A DNA stretch of 64,000 nt, taken from NCBI RefSeq assembly GCF_012849555.1, contig NZ_CP051685.1, forward strand, positions 2,728,001 through 2,792,000. Reading direction: 5' to 3'. The stretch is from Massilia forsythiae. GTDB lineage: Bacteria; Pseudomonadota; Gammaproteobacteria; Burkholderiales; Burkholderiaceae_D. Under the pieces are notes generated by a model. The model did not search any database and was not told the origin of the DNA. It saw only the letters and a list, made by a program, of their open reading frames with translations. Below, one piece after another: positions 1 to 8,983 of this stretch. How positions within the stretch are numbered: the stretch's first letter is position 1; every line of letters begins with the position of its first letter. The position numbers and the translations under genes are program-made.

Positions 1-1170
1 GCCCCGGACGGCTTTGCGAACGCCACCGTGATCGACGCCGCCGGCCTGGTGGTGGCGCCCGGCTTGGTCGACCTGTCGGCGCGCCTGCGCGAGCCGGGCT
101 TCGAATACCGGACCACGCTGGAATCGGAAATGCAGGCGGCGATGCAGGGCGGCGTGACCACGCTGGTGTGCCCGCCCGACACCGACCCGGTACTGGACGA
201 GCCGGGCCTGGTCGAGATGCTCAAGCACCGCGCGCGCAACCTGCACCAGGCCAACGTGCACCCGCTGGGCGCGCTGACCGTCGGCCTGAAGGGCAAGGCG
301 CTGACCGAGATGGCCGAGCTGACCGAGGCCGGCTGCATCGGCTTCGCGCAGGCCGAGGCGCCGATCACCGATACCACGGTGCTGCTGCGCGCGCTGCAAT
401 ACGCGAACACCTTCGGCTACACCGTCTGGCTGCGCCCGCAGGACCCGTACATCGGCTTCGGCGGCGTAGCCCATAGCGGCCCGCTGGCGTCGCGCCTGGG
501 CCTGTCCGGCGTGCCGGTGATGTCCGAGACCATCGCCCTGCACACGATCTTCGAGCTGGTGCGTTCCACCGGCGCGCGCGTGCACCTGTGCCGCATCTCG
601 TCCGCGGCGGCGCTGGAACTGATCCGCACCGCCAAGGCGGAAGGCTTGCCGGTCACCTGCGACGTCGGCGTGCACCACCTGCACATGACCGACGCCGACA
701 TCGGCTTCTTCGATCCCAACGCGCGCCTGACGCCGCCGCTGCGCAGCCAGCGCGACCGCGAAGCGATCCGCGCCGCCGTGGCGGACGGCACGGTCGACGC
801 GGTTTGCTCGGACCATACCCCGGTCGACGACGACGAGAAGCTGCTGCCGTTCGCCGAAGCCTCGCCCGGCGCCACCGGCCTGGAACTGCTGCTGGCGCTG
901 ATGCTCAAGTGGGCGGACGAGCAGGGCGGCGCACTCTCCGACGCGATCGCCAGGGTCACCTGCGACGCGGCGCGCACGGCCGGGCTGGATGCCGGCAGCC
1001 TGGCGCCGGGCGCGCACGCCGACGTGGTGCTGTTCGATCCGCACGCGCGCTGGAAGGTGGCCCCGGAAGCGCTGGCCAGCCAGGGCAAGCACACGCCCTT
1101 CCTGGGCTACGAGCTGGCCGGACAGGTGCGCGCCACCATCGTCGGCGGCAAGCTCGCCTACCGACGCTGA
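1..1170 (+). CDS. pyrX: Dihydroorotase-like protein, non-catalytic (PyrX/PyrC' type), 5' end cut by window
   Basis: The reading frame is open from base 1, so the true start lies upstream; about 389 residues are visible, nearly the full length of a class I dihydroorotase. The amidohydrolase fold is recognisable (PGLVDL near the N-terminus, SDHTP near residue 275). However, the usual HxH zinc pair of the strand-1 motif reads S-A-R (DLSARLREPG), and the His of the usual HxCHVS motif is Arg (HLCRIS), so the metal site is largely lost. In Pseudomonas and many beta-proteobacteria such dead dihydroorotases (PyrC'/PyrX) are encoded next to pyrB and serve as a structural partner of aspartate transcarbamoylase. 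That role is inferred here because pyrB would lie outside the window. Confidence 0.88.
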   Translation, partial: APDGFANATVIDAAGLVVAPGLVDLSARLREPGFEYRTTLESEMQAAMQGGVTTLVCPPDTDPVLDEPGLVEMLKHRARNLHQANVHPLGALTVGLKGKALTEMAELTEAGCIGFAQAEAPITDTTVLLRALQYANTFGYTVWLRPQDPYIGFGGVAHSGPLASRLGLSGVPVMSETIALHTIFELVRSTGARVHLCRISSAAALELIRTAKAEGLPVTCDVGVHHLHMTDADIGFFDPNARLTPPLRSQRDREAIRAAVADGTVDAVCSDHTPVDDDEKLLPFAEASPGATGLELLLALMLKWADEQGGALSDAIARVTCDAARTAGLDAGSLAPGAHADVVLFDPHARWKVAPEALASQGKHTPFLGYELAGQVRATIVGGKLAYRR

Positions 1171-1186
1171 ACCGTCGCCGCGCACG

Positions 1187-1978
1187 TTGAAGATCCAGCT
1201 CGCGTGGCGCCTGGCGCGCCTGGCCGTCCACCTGGCGCGCGGCCTGGCCACCTGCGCCATCGTCTTCCCCTGGGCCGGCGCCGGGCTGCGCGAGCGCCTG
1301 GTACGCGGCTGGTCGGCGCGCCTGCTGAAGATCTGCCGGGTGCGGGTCGAGCAGGCGGCCGGCGCCGCGCCGCTGGCGCATGCGCTGATCGTCTGCAACC
1401 ACGTATCCTGGCTCGACATCTTCGTCATCAACGCGCTGCTGCCATGCCGTTTCGTGGCCAAGGCCGAGATCCGCGCCTGGCCGGTGCTCGGCTGGCTGGT
1501 GCAACAGGCCGGCACCGTGTTCATCGCGCGCGGCAACCGGCGCGACCTGCGCCATATCTTCAAGGGCCTGGTCGATGCGCTCGGCCAGGGCCAGCGCGTG
1601 GCCTTCTTCCCCGAAGGCACCACGTCGCTGCAGGGCCGGCTGCTGCCTTTCCACGCCAACCTGTTCGAAGCGGCGATCGACGCCGGCGCCGCGGTGCAGC
1701 CGTACGCGCTGGCCTACCTCGACCGCGAGGGCGGCTGGCACCATGGCGTCGACTATGTCGGCGAGACGACGTTCGTGGACAGCATCCTGCGCATCCTGGA
1801 CGGGCCGCCGGTGCGCGCGCGCCTGGCCTGCCTGGTGCCGCTCGCACCGCACGGCCGGCACCGGCGCGACCTGGCGCAGGCGGCGCAGCTGGCGATCGCC
1901 GGCGCGCTCGATCTTGCCGCCACCCCGGCCGGCGCCGGCGCTATTGCCGGCAACGCCAGCATCGCCGACGTGCGCTGA
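1187..1978 (+). CDS. 1-acyl-sn-glycerol-3-phosphate acyltransferase family protein (PlsC-like)
   Basis: A 263-residue membrane acyltransferase that probably transfers an acyl chain to lysophosphatidate or a related lysolipid. It shows the PlsC family blocks: NHVSWLD (H-x4-D catalytic motif) near residue 66 and FFPEGT near residue 141. An N-terminal hydrophobic segment fits a membrane anchor. There is no ATG near the conserved N-terminus, so a TTG at 1187, 17 bases after the pyrX stop, was chosen. The longer upstream reading would run inside pyrX. The close spacing suggests co-transcription with pyrX. A second PlsC-type gene sits at 10579-11319 on the other strand, so the two probably differ in substrate. 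Confidence 0.85.
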   Translation: MKIQLAWRLARLAVHLARGLATCAIVFPWAGAGLRERLVRGWSARLLKICRVRVEQAAGAAPLAHALIVCNHVSWLDIFVINALLPCRFVAKAEIRAWPVLGWLVQQAGTVFIARGNRRDLRHIFKGLVDALGQGQRVAFFPEGTTSLQGRLLPFHANLFEAAIDAGAAVQPYALAYLDREGGWHHGVDYVGETTFVDSILRILDGPPVRARLACLVPLAPHGRHRRDLAQAAQLAIAGALDLAATPAGAGAIAGNASIADVR

Positions 1979-1993
1979 TCGCCCGGCGCCGGC

Positions 1994-2845
1994 TCACTGC
2001 TTGCCGCCGTGCGGCCGGTATTCCGGACAGTCGACCTGCAGCAGCGAGCGGTCGTCCAGGCATACGGCGGTCAGCTTGCCGCCCCACACGCAGCCGCTGT
2101 CCAGCCCGACGAGATTCGGGCGCAGCACCAGGCCCAGCGCCGACCAGTGGCCGAACACCACGGTGACCCCGGCGGTACGGCGCTGCGGCAGGTCGAACCA
2201 GGGCTGCAGCGCCGAGCCTTCCGGTCCCTTGTCGCTTTCCTTGTGTTCAAAATCCATGCGCCCGTCCGGCCAGCACAGGCGCGTGCGCGTCAGGAAGTTG
2301 ACGATGCAGCGCAGGCGCGCCATGCCTTCCAGGGCATCGTCCCAGCGGTCCGGCTGGTTGCCGTACATCCCGGCCAGGAAGGCCGCCCAGTCGTCGCCGC
2401 GCAGCGCCGCCTCGACCTCGGCGGCCAGCGCCATGGTCTGCGCGGCGTTCCATTGCGGCGCCACGCCGGCGTGCACCAGCAGGTGGGCTTCGACGAACAT
2501 CGCCAGCGGACGGTGGCGCAGCCAGGCGACCAGTTCGTCGCGATCGGGCGCGGCCAGGATCTCGTCCAGGGTATCCGAGCGGCTGGGGCGGCGCACGCCG
2601 GCGGCCACCGCCAGCAGGTGCAGGTCGTGGTTGCCGAGCAGGGCGTCGACGCGGCCGCCGCTGTGCTCCGACAGCGCCTTCATGCGGCGCAGCGCGGCCA
2701 GCGATTCCGGGCCGCGGTTGATCAGGTCGCCGACGAACAGGATGCGCGCTTCGCCGGCCGAGCGCGCGTCGCGTGCAATGCGGTCGAGCAGCAGGCCGGC
2801 TTCGTGGGCGCAACCCTGCAGGTCGCCAATGACATAAGTTCTCAT
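1994..2845 (-). CDS. apaH: Symmetrical bis(5'-nucleosyl)-tetraphosphatase (Ap4A hydrolase)
   Basis: Hydrolyses Ap4A to two ADP in the cytoplasm and limits alarmone build-up. The product is 283 residues, matching the ~280 residues of E. coli ApaH. Calcineurin-type metal motifs are present: GDLQGC at residues 7-12, GDLINRGP and LLGNHDLHL. The ATG at 2845 was chosen because it starts directly with [10 protein letters not shown], as in the family; an upstream in-frame GTG/ATG extension has no homologous sequence. It converges with the acyltransferase gene, with only 15 bases between the two stop codons. Confidence 0.95.
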   Translation of the reverse strand: MRTYVIGDLQGCAHEAGLLLDRIARDARSAGEARILFVGDLINRGPESLAALRRMKALSEHSGGRVDALLGNHDLHLLAVAAGVRRPSRSDTLDEILAAPDRDELVAWLRHRPLAMFVEAHLLVHAGVAPQWNAAQTMALAAEVEAALRGDDWAAFLAGMYGNQPDRWDDALEGMARLRCIVNFLTRTRLCWPDGRMDFEHKESDKGPEGSALQPWFDLPQRRTAGVTVVFGHWSALGLVLRPNLVGLDSGCVWGGKLTAVCLDDRSLLQVDCPEYRPHGGKQ

Positions 2846-3144
2846 GATGCTTTCCATAACCGGATAATGACGTGCCAACGTCCATTTCCAAATGTAACAT
2901 GCTGTGGCCCGCTGCGATAAGGCCGGGATAATGCCGATTCCCTTGCCGGGCAAGCGCCATGGGCGCTTCGGGATGCTGCCGCTTGTTGGTCTGGCTTAAA
3001 CCGTGCGCCGCCGGAACGCCTGTTCTCATCCGGTACAATGCGGTGCCGCCGGCGTGTCGATTGCCGTGACACTGCGATGCCGTTCGCGGATTGCCGGCCG
3101 GTGCGCAGGCCGGATTGTCCGGCTATTGCATTTGAAAAAAATAA

Positions 3145-4242
3145 ATGTTTTCTTTCCTCGTAAGCTTCGTCGCTTCTGCATTGCTGACGCTGCTGGTCAT
3201 CAAGCATTCGAAATTGCATGGTCCCGCGCTCGACGACAATTTCAGCGGCGTGCAGAAAGTCCATTCGCACGACGTTGCGCGGATCGGCGGATTGCCGATC
3301 TTTCTGGCGGTGGCGCTCAGCACTGCCATTTCGGTCTGGCGCGTACCGGAGCTGGGCGACTGGCTGATGGCGCTGTTGCTATGTTCGTCGATTGCCTTTA
3401 TCGGCGGAATCGTCGAAGACTATACCGGCAAGGTGAGGGCTTCGCGCCGCCTGGTATTGACCATGATCGCGGCGCTGCTCGGCTATCTCGTGATGGATGC
3501 GAAAATCGCGCGCCTGGACATGCCCCTGGTCAGCTGGAGCATCGATTCCCTGTGGCTGGCGGTGCCGCTGGCAGTATTGGCGGTGGCCGGCATTGCCAAT
3601 GCGGTCAATATCATCGATGGTTTCAACGGCCTGGCCAGCGTGGTCACGATTTTCATGCTGGTATCGCTGGCCTATGTCGGCTGGCAGGTGGGCGACATGG
3701 TCGTGCTGGTGTCGGCATTGACGGTCGCGGGCGCGACCGCCGGTTTCCTGATCTGGAATTATCCCGCCGGCCTGATTTTCCTGGGCGATGGCGGCGCCTA
3801 TTTCATCGGCTTCATGCTGGGCGAACTGGCCCTGATGCTGGTGATGCGCAATCCGCAGGTGTCGACCTGGTATGCGGCCTTGCTGCTGATTTATCCGGCG
3901 TTCGAAACGGTTTTTTCTGCTTATCGAAGAATGTTTTTACGCGGGAAGTCACCGACGATGCCGGACGGAATACACCTGCATAGCCTGATTTTCCGGCGTA
4001 TCGCGCAATGGGCGGTGGGGCGCAAGGAAGCCCGCGCATTGATGAGGCGGAATGCCCGCACTTCGCCCTATCTGTGGTTGTTTTCGCTTACCGCGGTTAT
4101 CCCTGCGACTGTGTTCTGGAAAAATACAGGCGTATTGATTTTCTTCTGTTTGTTGTTCGTTATCAGTTACGTTTGGTTATACGCGCGTATTGTTCGATTC
4201 AAGTCCCCGCGCTGGCTCATTTGGCATAAAAAAACTAACTGA
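3145..4242 (+). CDS. MraY/WecA-family UDP-sugar:undecaprenyl-phosphate sugar-1-phosphate transferase
   Basis: A 365-residue polytopic inner-membrane enzyme of glycosyltransferase family 4. It should start assembly of an envelope polysaccharide by loading a sugar-1-phosphate onto undecaprenyl phosphate. Family signatures are present: NIIDGFNGLAS (catalytic Asp block), FLGDGGAYFIGF and a cytosolic DGIHLHSL His motif, between about ten hydrophobic segments. WecA-type substrate choice (UDP-GlcNAc) is likely but not provable from sequence alone. It is followed by the H-NS-like gene and then LPS-core genes, which suits O-antigen or exopolysaccharide synthesis. Confidence 0.87.
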   Translation: MFSFLVSFVASALLTLLVIKHSKLHGPALDDNFSGVQKVHSHDVARIGGLPIFLAVALSTAISVWRVPELGDWLMALLLCSSIAFIGGIVEDYTGKVRASRRLVLTMIAALLGYLVMDAKIARLDMPLVSWSIDSLWLAVPLAVLAVAGIANAVNIIDGFNGLASVVTIFMLVSLAYVGWQVGDMVVLVSALTVAGATAGFLIWNYPAGLIFLGDGGAYFIGFMLGELALMLVMRNPQVSTWYAALLLIYPAFETVFSAYRRMFLRGKSPTMPDGIHLHSLIFRRIAQWAVGRKEARALMRRNARTSPYLWLFSLTAVIPATVFWKNTGVLIFFCLLFVISYVWLYARIVRFKSPRWLIWHKKTN

Positions 4243-4301
4243 TTAGTGAAGATGTAGTATATTGCGACAATTGGTGAGAATTTTTTGGATTGCCTTAAGA
4301 A

Positions 4302-4394
4302 CGCCTGACAAAACTCCCGTGGCAAGCGCAGCGTCAAGACAATGTGCTATGACAGGTGAAGACGAATGCAAGGCCATGCAGGTTTTGTCAGGCG
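4302..4394. repeat. 13-bp perfect inverted repeat in the leader of the H-NS-like gene
   Basis: CGCCTGACAAAAC at 4302-4314 is exactly complementary to GTTTTGTCAGGCG at 4382-4394, with 67 bases between. The right arm ends 30 bases before the start codon of the downstream gene. In RNA the arms could form a long stem enclosing the leader. Alternatively, they could be a protein-binding pair on DNA. Confidence 0.75.
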
Positions 4395-4424
4395 CTGTTA
4401 ACCCACTACTTATAAGGAACTACG

Positions 4425-4748
4425 ATGGATCTGTCTAATTTGTCCTTGGGCGATTTGCGCAACCTGCAGGAGCAGATCAAGCAGGAAATGAAAAAGCGTG
4501 AACACCAGGAAGTGCAGAAAGCACGCGAACAGATTCTGGCAATCGCGCAAAGCGTCGGTGTGCCGCTGAAAGACCTGATGAGCGCCACCGGCCGTGGCGG
4601 TGCCAAGGCGGCAACCCAGGGTTCGGTGGCCGTGCGTTATCGTCATCCGGACGACAATTCACAGCAATGGACCGGCCGCGGCCGCCAGCCGAAATGGGTC
4701 AAGGAGTGGGTCGAAGGCGGTAACTCGCTCGACAAACTGCGCGTCTGA
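4425..4748 (+). CDS. H-NS family nucleoid-associated protein
   Basis: A 107-residue protein with an N-terminal coiled-coil oligomerisation part (residues 1-50, rich in Leu, Glu and Lys) and a C-terminal H-NS DNA-binding module. That module shows RYRHPDDNSQQWTGRGRQP (around residues 74-92), the Trp-Thr-Gly-Arg-Gly-Arg loop that reads the AT-rich minor groove. The protein should silence AT-rich or foreign genes. A Shine-Dalgarno-like AAGGA precedes the ATG. The ~180-bp leader carries a 13-bp inverted repeat that might serve autoregulation, and a rho-independent terminator follows. Confidence 0.93.
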   Translation: MDLSNLSLGDLRNLQEQIKQEMKKREHQEVQKAREQILAIAQSVGVPLKDLMSATGRGGAKAATQGSVAVRYRHPDDNSQQWTGRGRQPKWVKEWVEGGNSLDKLRV

Positions 4749-5190
4749 TCGCTAGCTTGTTTCTACCGGACTATTTCGTTGAATTGAGCTAGTCGGGTGC
4801 ATTGCGACCGAATGGCAATTCGGTCTTTTGGCCGAGCGGCCAGCCTCATCAGGCTGACCGTTTGGCCATTGTTTTTTGGTTCCAGTAAATCCTGAAATTC
4901 CCCCGTCAATACAAACTTCATCATTGGTTCTCCAACCTTAATCCATTTCAGTATTGCTGATTTACAGGTCGGCAAACCGGCTCGCAGACCTGCAGCGACG
5001 TTGTCATGGGTGCGCCTTTTGTCTTCCTGGTGTGCCATGGATATCGGCACTCATGTATACAGACAAAATCCCAACCGGTCATGCTTGCCGTTACAATATA
5101 TTCTTTTTTGCCTTGCTTTCAATATTGGCCGTCTGCAATAGGGTGTAAGCATGCAAGTCTCTGAAGACAGTTCATCAAGGTAACGCATCC
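4749..5190. other. Intergenic region, 442 bp, between the H-NS-like gene and manB
   Basis: Holds the terminator at 4806-4829 and a second small hairpin (CAGCCT / AGGCTG around 4850-4865). The rest is less G+C-rich than the neighbours and should contain the manB promoter. A minus-strand open frame of 95 codons (4763-5050) shows no recognisable domain and no convincing ribosome site, so it was not called. Confidence 0.6.
4806..4829 (+). terminator. Rho-independent terminator after the H-NS-like gene
   Basis: Perfect 8-bp stem GACCGAAT / ATTCGGTC with loop GGCA followed by TTTT, 57 bases after the stop codon. Confidence 0.8.
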
Positions 5191-6615
5191 ATGGTTTCTC
5201 TTTCCAGGACGATTTTCAAGGCATACGATATCCGCGGCGTGGTCGGCAGCACGCTGGATGCGGGTATTGCCCGCAGAATCGGCGAGGCGTTCGGCGCTGC
5301 CGCACTGGCCAAGGGCGAACGCAAGGTCGTGATCGGCCGCGATGGCCGCCTGTCCGCTGCCGAACTGGCGGCGGCGCTGGCGCGGGGCCTGCAAGCGGCC
5401 GGGGTCGACGTGATCGACCTGGGCATGGTCGCCACCCCGATGCTGTATTTCGCCACCAACGTGCTGGATGCGCACTCGGGCATCATGGTCACCGGCAGCC
5501 ACAATCCGCCCGATTACAACGGCTTCAAGATGGTGCTGGCCGGCGAAACGCTCCACGGCGACGCCATCCAGGACTTGTACGAGGCGATCGCGCGCGACGG
5601 ACAAGGCGGCGACGCCGACCGGAGTACTGCGGATGCGGCGCCGTCCGAGGGCGGCTATACGACGCACGACATCCGCGACGCCTATATCCGGCGCATCGCC
5701 GGCGATGTCAGGATCGCGCGCCCGATCAGGATCGCAATCGATGCCGGCAACGGCGTGGCCGGCGCCTTTGCCGGCGACCTGTTCCGCGCCATGGGCTGCG
5801 AGGTGATCGAACTGTTCTGCGACGTCGACGGCCGTTTCCCGAATCACCACCCGGACCCGGCGCAACCGGAAAACCTGGCGGACCTGATCGACCAGTTGCG
5901 CACCGGCGATGCCGAAATCGGCCTGGCCTTCGACGGCGACGGCGACCGCCTCGGCGTGGTCACCAAGGATGGCCGGATCATCTATCCGGACCGCCAGATG
6001 ATGCTGTTTGCGAGCGACGTGCTGAGCCGTCATCCGGGCGCCCGCATCCTCTACGACGTCAAGTGCACGCGCCACCTGGGGCCATGGATCGCCAGCCATG
6101 GCGGCGAACCGCTGATGTGGAAGACCGGCCACTCGCTGCTCAAGGCCAAGCTGAAGGAAACCGGCGCGCCGCTGGGCGGGGAGCTGAGCGGCCATATCTT
6201 CTGGAAGGACCGCTGGTTCGGCTTCGACGACGGCCTGTACACCGGCGCGCGCCTGCTCGAGATCGTGACCCGCGTGGCCGACCCGTCGGCCCTGCTCAAT
6301 GCCCTGCCGACAGCGTACAGCACGCCGGAACTGCACCTGCACCTGGCCGAAGGCGAACACTTCGCGCTGATCGGCAAACTGCGCGCGAGCGCCACCTTCC
6401 CGGGCGCCGAGCGCATCGTCGACATCGATGGCCTGCGCGTGGAATACGCGGATGGCTTCGGCCTGGCGCGCGCCTCCAACACCACGCCGGTGGTGGTGCT
6501 GCGCTTCGAAGCCGATACGCCGCAAGCGCTGGCGCGCATCCAGCAGGACTTCGCGCGCGTGATCCTGGCCGTCGCGCCCGACGCCACGCTGCCATTCGGA
6601 GCGAGCTGCCCTTGA
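5191..6615 (+). CDS. manB: Phosphomannomutase/phosphoglucomutase
   Basis: Interconverts hexose-6-phosphates and hexose-1-phosphates to feed GDP-mannose or UDP-glucose for LPS and exopolysaccharide. The 474-residue length fits the alpha-D-phosphohexomutase family (AlgC type). The phosphoserine loop TGSHNPP is at about residues 101-107 (Ser103), the Mg-binding loop DGDGDR at 248-253, and a sugar-recognition segment GGELSGHIFWK near 327. The stop codon overlaps the TTG start of waaC, so the two are translationally coupled. Dual substrate use, as in AlgC, is likely but inferred. Confidence 0.93.
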   Translation: MVSLSRTIFKAYDIRGVVGSTLDAGIARRIGEAFGAAALAKGERKVVIGRDGRLSAAELAAALARGLQAAGVDVIDLGMVATPMLYFATNVLDAHSGIMVTGSHNPPDYNGFKMVLAGETLHGDAIQDLYEAIARDGQGGDADRSTADAAPSEGGYTTHDIRDAYIRRIAGDVRIARPIRIAIDAGNGVAGAFAGDLFRAMGCEVIELFCDVDGRFPNHHPDPAQPENLADLIDQLRTGDAEIGLAFDGDGDRLGVVTKDGRIIYPDRQMMLFASDVLSRHPGARILYDVKCTRHLGPWIASHGGEPLMWKTGHSLLKAKLKETGAPLGGELSGHIFWKDRWFGFDDGLYTGARLLEIVTRVADPSALLNALPTAYSTPELHLHLAEGEHFALIGKLRASATFPGAERIVDIDGLRVEYADGFGLARASNTTPVVVLRFEADTPQALARIQQDFARVILAVAPDATLPFGASCP

Positions 6616-7592
6616 AGATACTGCTGGTGAGGGTGTCGTCCCTGGGAGACGTCCTGCACAACCTGCCGATGGTGGCGGATATCCTGCGCCATGATCCCGC
6701 CGCCCAGGTCGACTGGGTGGTGGAAGAGGGCTACGTCGGGCTGGTGCGCCTGAACCCGATGGTGCGCAAGGTGATCCCGTTCGCGCTGCGGCGCTGGCGC
6801 AAGGGCTTGGGCGACGCGGCGGTGCGCGCCGAGCTGCGCGGCTTCTGGCGCGAACTGCGCGCCGAAGCATACGATTACGTGTTCGATACCCAGGGCTTGA
6901 TCAAGACCGGCCTGATCATGGCGGCGGCGCGCGTGCGTCCGGGCGGCCAGAAAATCGGGCTGGCCAACGGCACCGAGGATTCCGGGTACGAAGGCGTCTC
7001 GCGCATTTTCCACACGCGCAGCATTCCGGTGGCGCCGCGCACCCATGCGGTGGCGCGCGGACGCCAGGTGGCTGCCGCCGCGCTCGGCTACGCGCTCGAT
7101 ACGCCGCCCGATTTCGGGCTCCCGGCGCCGGCGGCGGACGGACGCCCTACCTGGATGCCGGAAGGACCGTATGCCGTGTTCTTCCACGGCACCGCGCGCG
7201 ACGCCAAGAAGTGGCCGCAGCGCGACTGGATCGCGCTCGGACAGGCGCTGGCGCCGCTGACGGTATTGCTGCCCTGGGGGTCACCGCGCGAAAAGAGCGA
7301 TGCCGAAGCGCTGGCCGCGGCGCTGCCGAACGCGCGCGTGCTGCCCAGGTTGCCGATGATGGAAGCGGTCGCGCTGGCGCGCCATGCGGCGCTGGCGGTC
7401 GGCGTCGACACCGGCCTGACCCACATCGCCGCGGCCTTTTTGACGCCGACGCTGGAACTCTACGTGGATTCGCCGCGCTGGAAGACCGAGGGCAACTGGT
7501 CGCCGCGCATCGTCAACCTGGGCGACACCGGCGCCGCACCGGACGCCGCGCAGGCCATCGCCGCGGCGCGCGGCCTGCTGGAGCGCACCTGA
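6612..7592 (+). CDS. waaC: Lipopolysaccharide heptosyltransferase I
   Basis: Adds the first L-glycero-D-manno-heptose to Kdo2-lipid A at the cytoplasmic face. The product is 326 residues, GT9 family. The N-terminal ILLVRVSSLGDVLHNLP block and a C-terminal GVDTGLTHIAAA block (ADP-heptose site) are diagnostic. The conserved N-terminus begins just after a TTG that overlaps the manB stop (TTGA), and no ATG is available, so TTG at 6612 is the start. The stop overlaps the waaA ATG at 7592, forming a tight manB-waaC-waaA operon. Confidence 0.92.
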   Translation: MKILLVRVSSLGDVLHNLPMVADILRHDPAAQVDWVVEEGYVGLVRLNPMVRKVIPFALRRWRKGLGDAAVRAELRGFWRELRAEAYDYVFDTQGLIKTGLIMAAARVRPGGQKIGLANGTEDSGYEGVSRIFHTRSIPVAPRTHAVARGRQVAAAALGYALDTPPDFGLPAPAADGRPTWMPEGPYAVFFHGTARDAKKWPQRDWIALGQALAPLTVLLPWGSPREKSDAEALAAALPNARVLPRLPMMEAVALARHAALAVGVDTGLTHIAAAFLTPTLELYVDSPRWKTEGNWSPRIVNLGDTGAAPDAAQAIAAARGLLERT

Positions 7593-8940
7593 TGCGGCTG
7601 TTATATTCCTTCATGTGGTGGCTGGCGCTGCCGCTGGTGCTGGGCCGCCTGTGGTGGCGCGGGCGCAAGGAGCCGGGCTACCGCGCCCACGTGGGCGAGC
7701 GCCTCGGCTTCTACGGCGATCGACCCGTGCCGCGCCCGACCATCATGGTGCATGCGGTGTCGGTCGGCGAAACGCGCGCCGCCGAACCGCTGGTCGAGGC
7801 CCTGCTGGCGGCGCGGCCCGATTGCCGCATCCTGCTGACCCACATGACGCCGACCGGGCGCGCCACCGGGCGTGCACTGTTCGCCCGGCACGGCGAGCGC
7901 GTGATCCAAGCCTGGCTGCCGTACGACACCGGCTTCATGGTCGGCCGTTTCCTGCGCCATTTCGCGCCCCAGGTCTGCATCCTGATGGAGACCGAGGTGT
8001 GGCCGAACCTGATCGCCGGCTGCGCGCGCGCGCGGGTGCCGGGAGCGGTGCCGGTGGCGCTGGTGAATGCGCGCCTGTCGGAACGCTCGCTGCGGCGCGG
8101 CCGGCGCGTCGGCGGCTTGATGACGGAGGCGGCGCGCGCCATCACCCTGGTGGCGGCGCAGACCGATGCCGACGCCGCGCGCATCGCCTCGCTCGGCGCG
8201 CCGCAGGTGGCGGTCACCGGCAGCATCAAGTTCGACGTGGTGCCGCCCCAGGCCGCGCTGCGGACCGGCGCCATGCTGCGCGCGCGTTGCGGCGTGCGCC
8301 CGGTGTTCCTGTGCGCCTCGACCCGCGAGGGCGAGGAAGCGCTGCTCCTGGATGCCTGGCGTGCGCTGCCGGACAGCCAGCGCGGCGACGCGCTGCTGCT
8401 GCTGGTGCCGCGCCATCCGCAGCGTTTCGACGATGTGGCGCGCCTGGCGCAGGAGCGCGGCTTCAGCCTGGCGCGCCGCTCGCAACTCGCGCAGCGCGGC
8501 GATGCGGCTGCACCGCGCGAGGCCGATACGGTATTCGAGGCCGCTGGGGGGGCGAGGCCGCTACCGCGATCGAGGCCGACATTCTGCTGGGCGATTCGAT
8601 GGGCGAGATGTTCGCCTACTATGCCGCCTGCGATTGCGCCTTCATCGGCGGCAGCCTGCTGCCGCTCGGCGGCCAGAACCTGATCGAAGCCTGCGCCCTG
8701 GGCAAGCCGGTGCTGGTCGGCCAGCACACCTTCAACTTCCTGCAGGCGACCGCGGAGGCGGTGGACGCCGGCGGCGCCGTGCGGGTAGCGGATGCCGGTG
8801 CCCTGGTGCAGGAAGCCGCCACCCTGCTGCGCGATCCGGCGCGGCGCGCAGCGATGGGCGCGCGCGCGCAGGCCTTCGCCGACCGCCACCGCGGCGCCAC
8901 GGCGCGCACTGTTGAACTCTTGCAACGGGTAATCGCCTAG
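7592..8940 (+). CDS. waaA: 3-deoxy-D-manno-octulosonic acid (Kdo) transferase, frame broken near 8546-8552
   Basis: Transfers Kdo residues to lipid IVA, an essential step of LPS synthesis in most Gram-negatives. The N-terminal half (MRLLYSFMWW, then HAVSVGETRAAEPL, METEVWPNL, GSIKFD) runs in one frame from the ATG at 7592 to about 8545. The C-terminal half (DILLGDSMGEMFAYY, GGSLLPLGGQNLIEA, then a stop at 8940) is in the -1 frame. The switch coincides with a run of seven G at 8546-8552; one more G would join the halves into a protein of about 450 residues. Because loss of this enzyme is normally lethal, an under-called homopolymer is the likeliest cause. A real mutation or slippage rescue is possible. 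Confidence 0.88.
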
Positions 8941-8983
8941 CTTTTGTTACCATGCCCTTTGGTTAAAGAAATAACGAAAGGGG

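Noticed and set aside
4763..5050. 95-codon minus-strand frame after the H-NS-like gene
   Set aside because: Runs across the terminator hairpins and has no ribosome site or known domain; left as unproven.
5119..6870. 583-codon minus-strand frame opposite manB and waaC
   Set aside because: Mirror frame of two well-recognised genes; no domain and biased composition.
8540..8560. Programmed ribosomal frameshift in waaA
   Set aside because: The G7 run does not fit a canonical X-XXY-YYZ slippery heptamer in the zero frame and no stimulatory structure was identified; a missing base is simpler. Transcript slippage was not excluded.
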